A stretch of DNA of 64,000 nt. Source: Strigamia acuminata. Taxonomy: Eukaryota > Arthropoda > Chilopoda > Geophilomorpha > Linotaeniidae. The first letter of the stretch is position 1; every line of letters begins with the position of its first letter. A model generated the notes under the pieces. It saw nothing but the letters and a program-made list of their open reading frames with translations, did no database searches and was not told the DNA's origin. The stretch is taken from NCBI GenBank assembly GCA_949358305.1, contig OX442315.1:4278001-4342000 (forward strand), given 5' to 3'. Shown piece by piece: positions 63,929-64,000 of the stretch. A program made the translations under genes and the position numbers.

Positions 63929-64000
63929 ATGCTATTATATATAATGCAACATTATGTAATTAATTAATTAATTAATTAATTATTACAAGTTTTTAAAATA
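63929..64000. other. AT-rich right edge with (ATTA)n
   Basis: An ATTA microsatellite covers about 63957-63982. No terminal inverted repeat matching the left side is visible, so the Polinton end is outside the window or too diverged. Confidence 0.5.

Larger units (their letters stand above)
34500..63930. mobile_element. Polinton/adintovirus-like provirus, split by Gypsy-3
   Basis: Protein-primed type B polymerase, retroviral-type integrase with chromodomain, packaging ATPase, adenain protease, double-jelly-roll capsid and penton-like proteins together define a Polinton (Maverick) or adintovirus. Removing Gypsy-3 (40862-56691, duplication GTAC) leaves about 13.6 kb, close to the usual 15-20 kb, with the missing part presumably the termini. 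The ends given are approximate: no terminal inverted repeat or 6-bp target duplication was located. Most genes are open; small frame breaks in homopolymer runs affect the zinc-ribbon/PLA2 unit and perhaps the protease start. Confidence 0.93.

Noticed and set aside
1-64000. tRNA and rRNA genes
   Set aside because: No cloverleaf with A and B boxes and no ribosomal sequence was recognised on reading; the only tRNA-like matches are primer-binding sites.

Overview
The window is a transposon graveyard in an animal genome, most likely an arthropod and probably an insect. The reasons are AT-rich spacers, Ty3/gypsy and Ty1/copia families of animal type, a Polinton/adintovirus-like element, and a short run of TTAGG, the usual insect telomere unit. 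I see no host protein-coding gene, tRNA, rRNA or CRISPR array. The track of reading frames explains almost all the sequence as mobile-element genes.

Region 1 (1-14510) is one very large Ty3/gypsy element on the minus strand (Gypsy-1). It has 672-bp LTRs, gag, a 1881-residue pol carrying a long proline-rich insert, and a third large ORF of unknown function in the env position. The left LTR lacks only its first three bases because the window begins there. Region 2 (14511-33860) is plain flanking DNA carrying a solo LTR split by a copia element. That copia element (16393-32825) is in turn split by a second gypsy element (Gypsy-2, 20615-30446). Target-site duplications and LTR lengths reconcile exactly. 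Gypsy-2 carries an extra ORF between pol and its 3' LTR with the His-Asp-Gln-Cys arrangement of a Ulp1-like cysteine protease.

Region 3 (about 34500 to the right edge) is a Polinton/adintovirus-like provirus. Rightward polB is followed by a leftward morphogenesis block: fibre-like protein, adenain-type protease, small basic hydrophobic virion protein, double-jelly-roll major capsid protein, a 51-residue ORF, penton-like minor capsid protein, PY protein and packaging ATPase. A rightward block follows: zinc ribbon, phospholipase-A2-like protein, chromodomain integrase, a second adenain-like protease and a terminal small ORF. The element is broken near the end of the small virion protein gene by Gypsy-3 (40862-56691), which holds Gypsy-4 (42134-49482) in its leader. 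Its terminal inverted repeats were not found, and the right end probably lies outside the window.

Gypsy-2, -3 and -4 are relatives. They share a primer-binding site beginning TGGTGGAGAT, a GGGAAAC slippery heptamer just before the gag stop, gag proteins ending in Gln/Asn/Gly/Arg-rich tails, and a gag frame extending well upstream of the first in-frame ATG. Each intact LTR pair looks identical by eye, so this nested stack seems to have accumulated quickly and recently. Most predicted starts at GTG or TTG were replaced here by the first good ATG.
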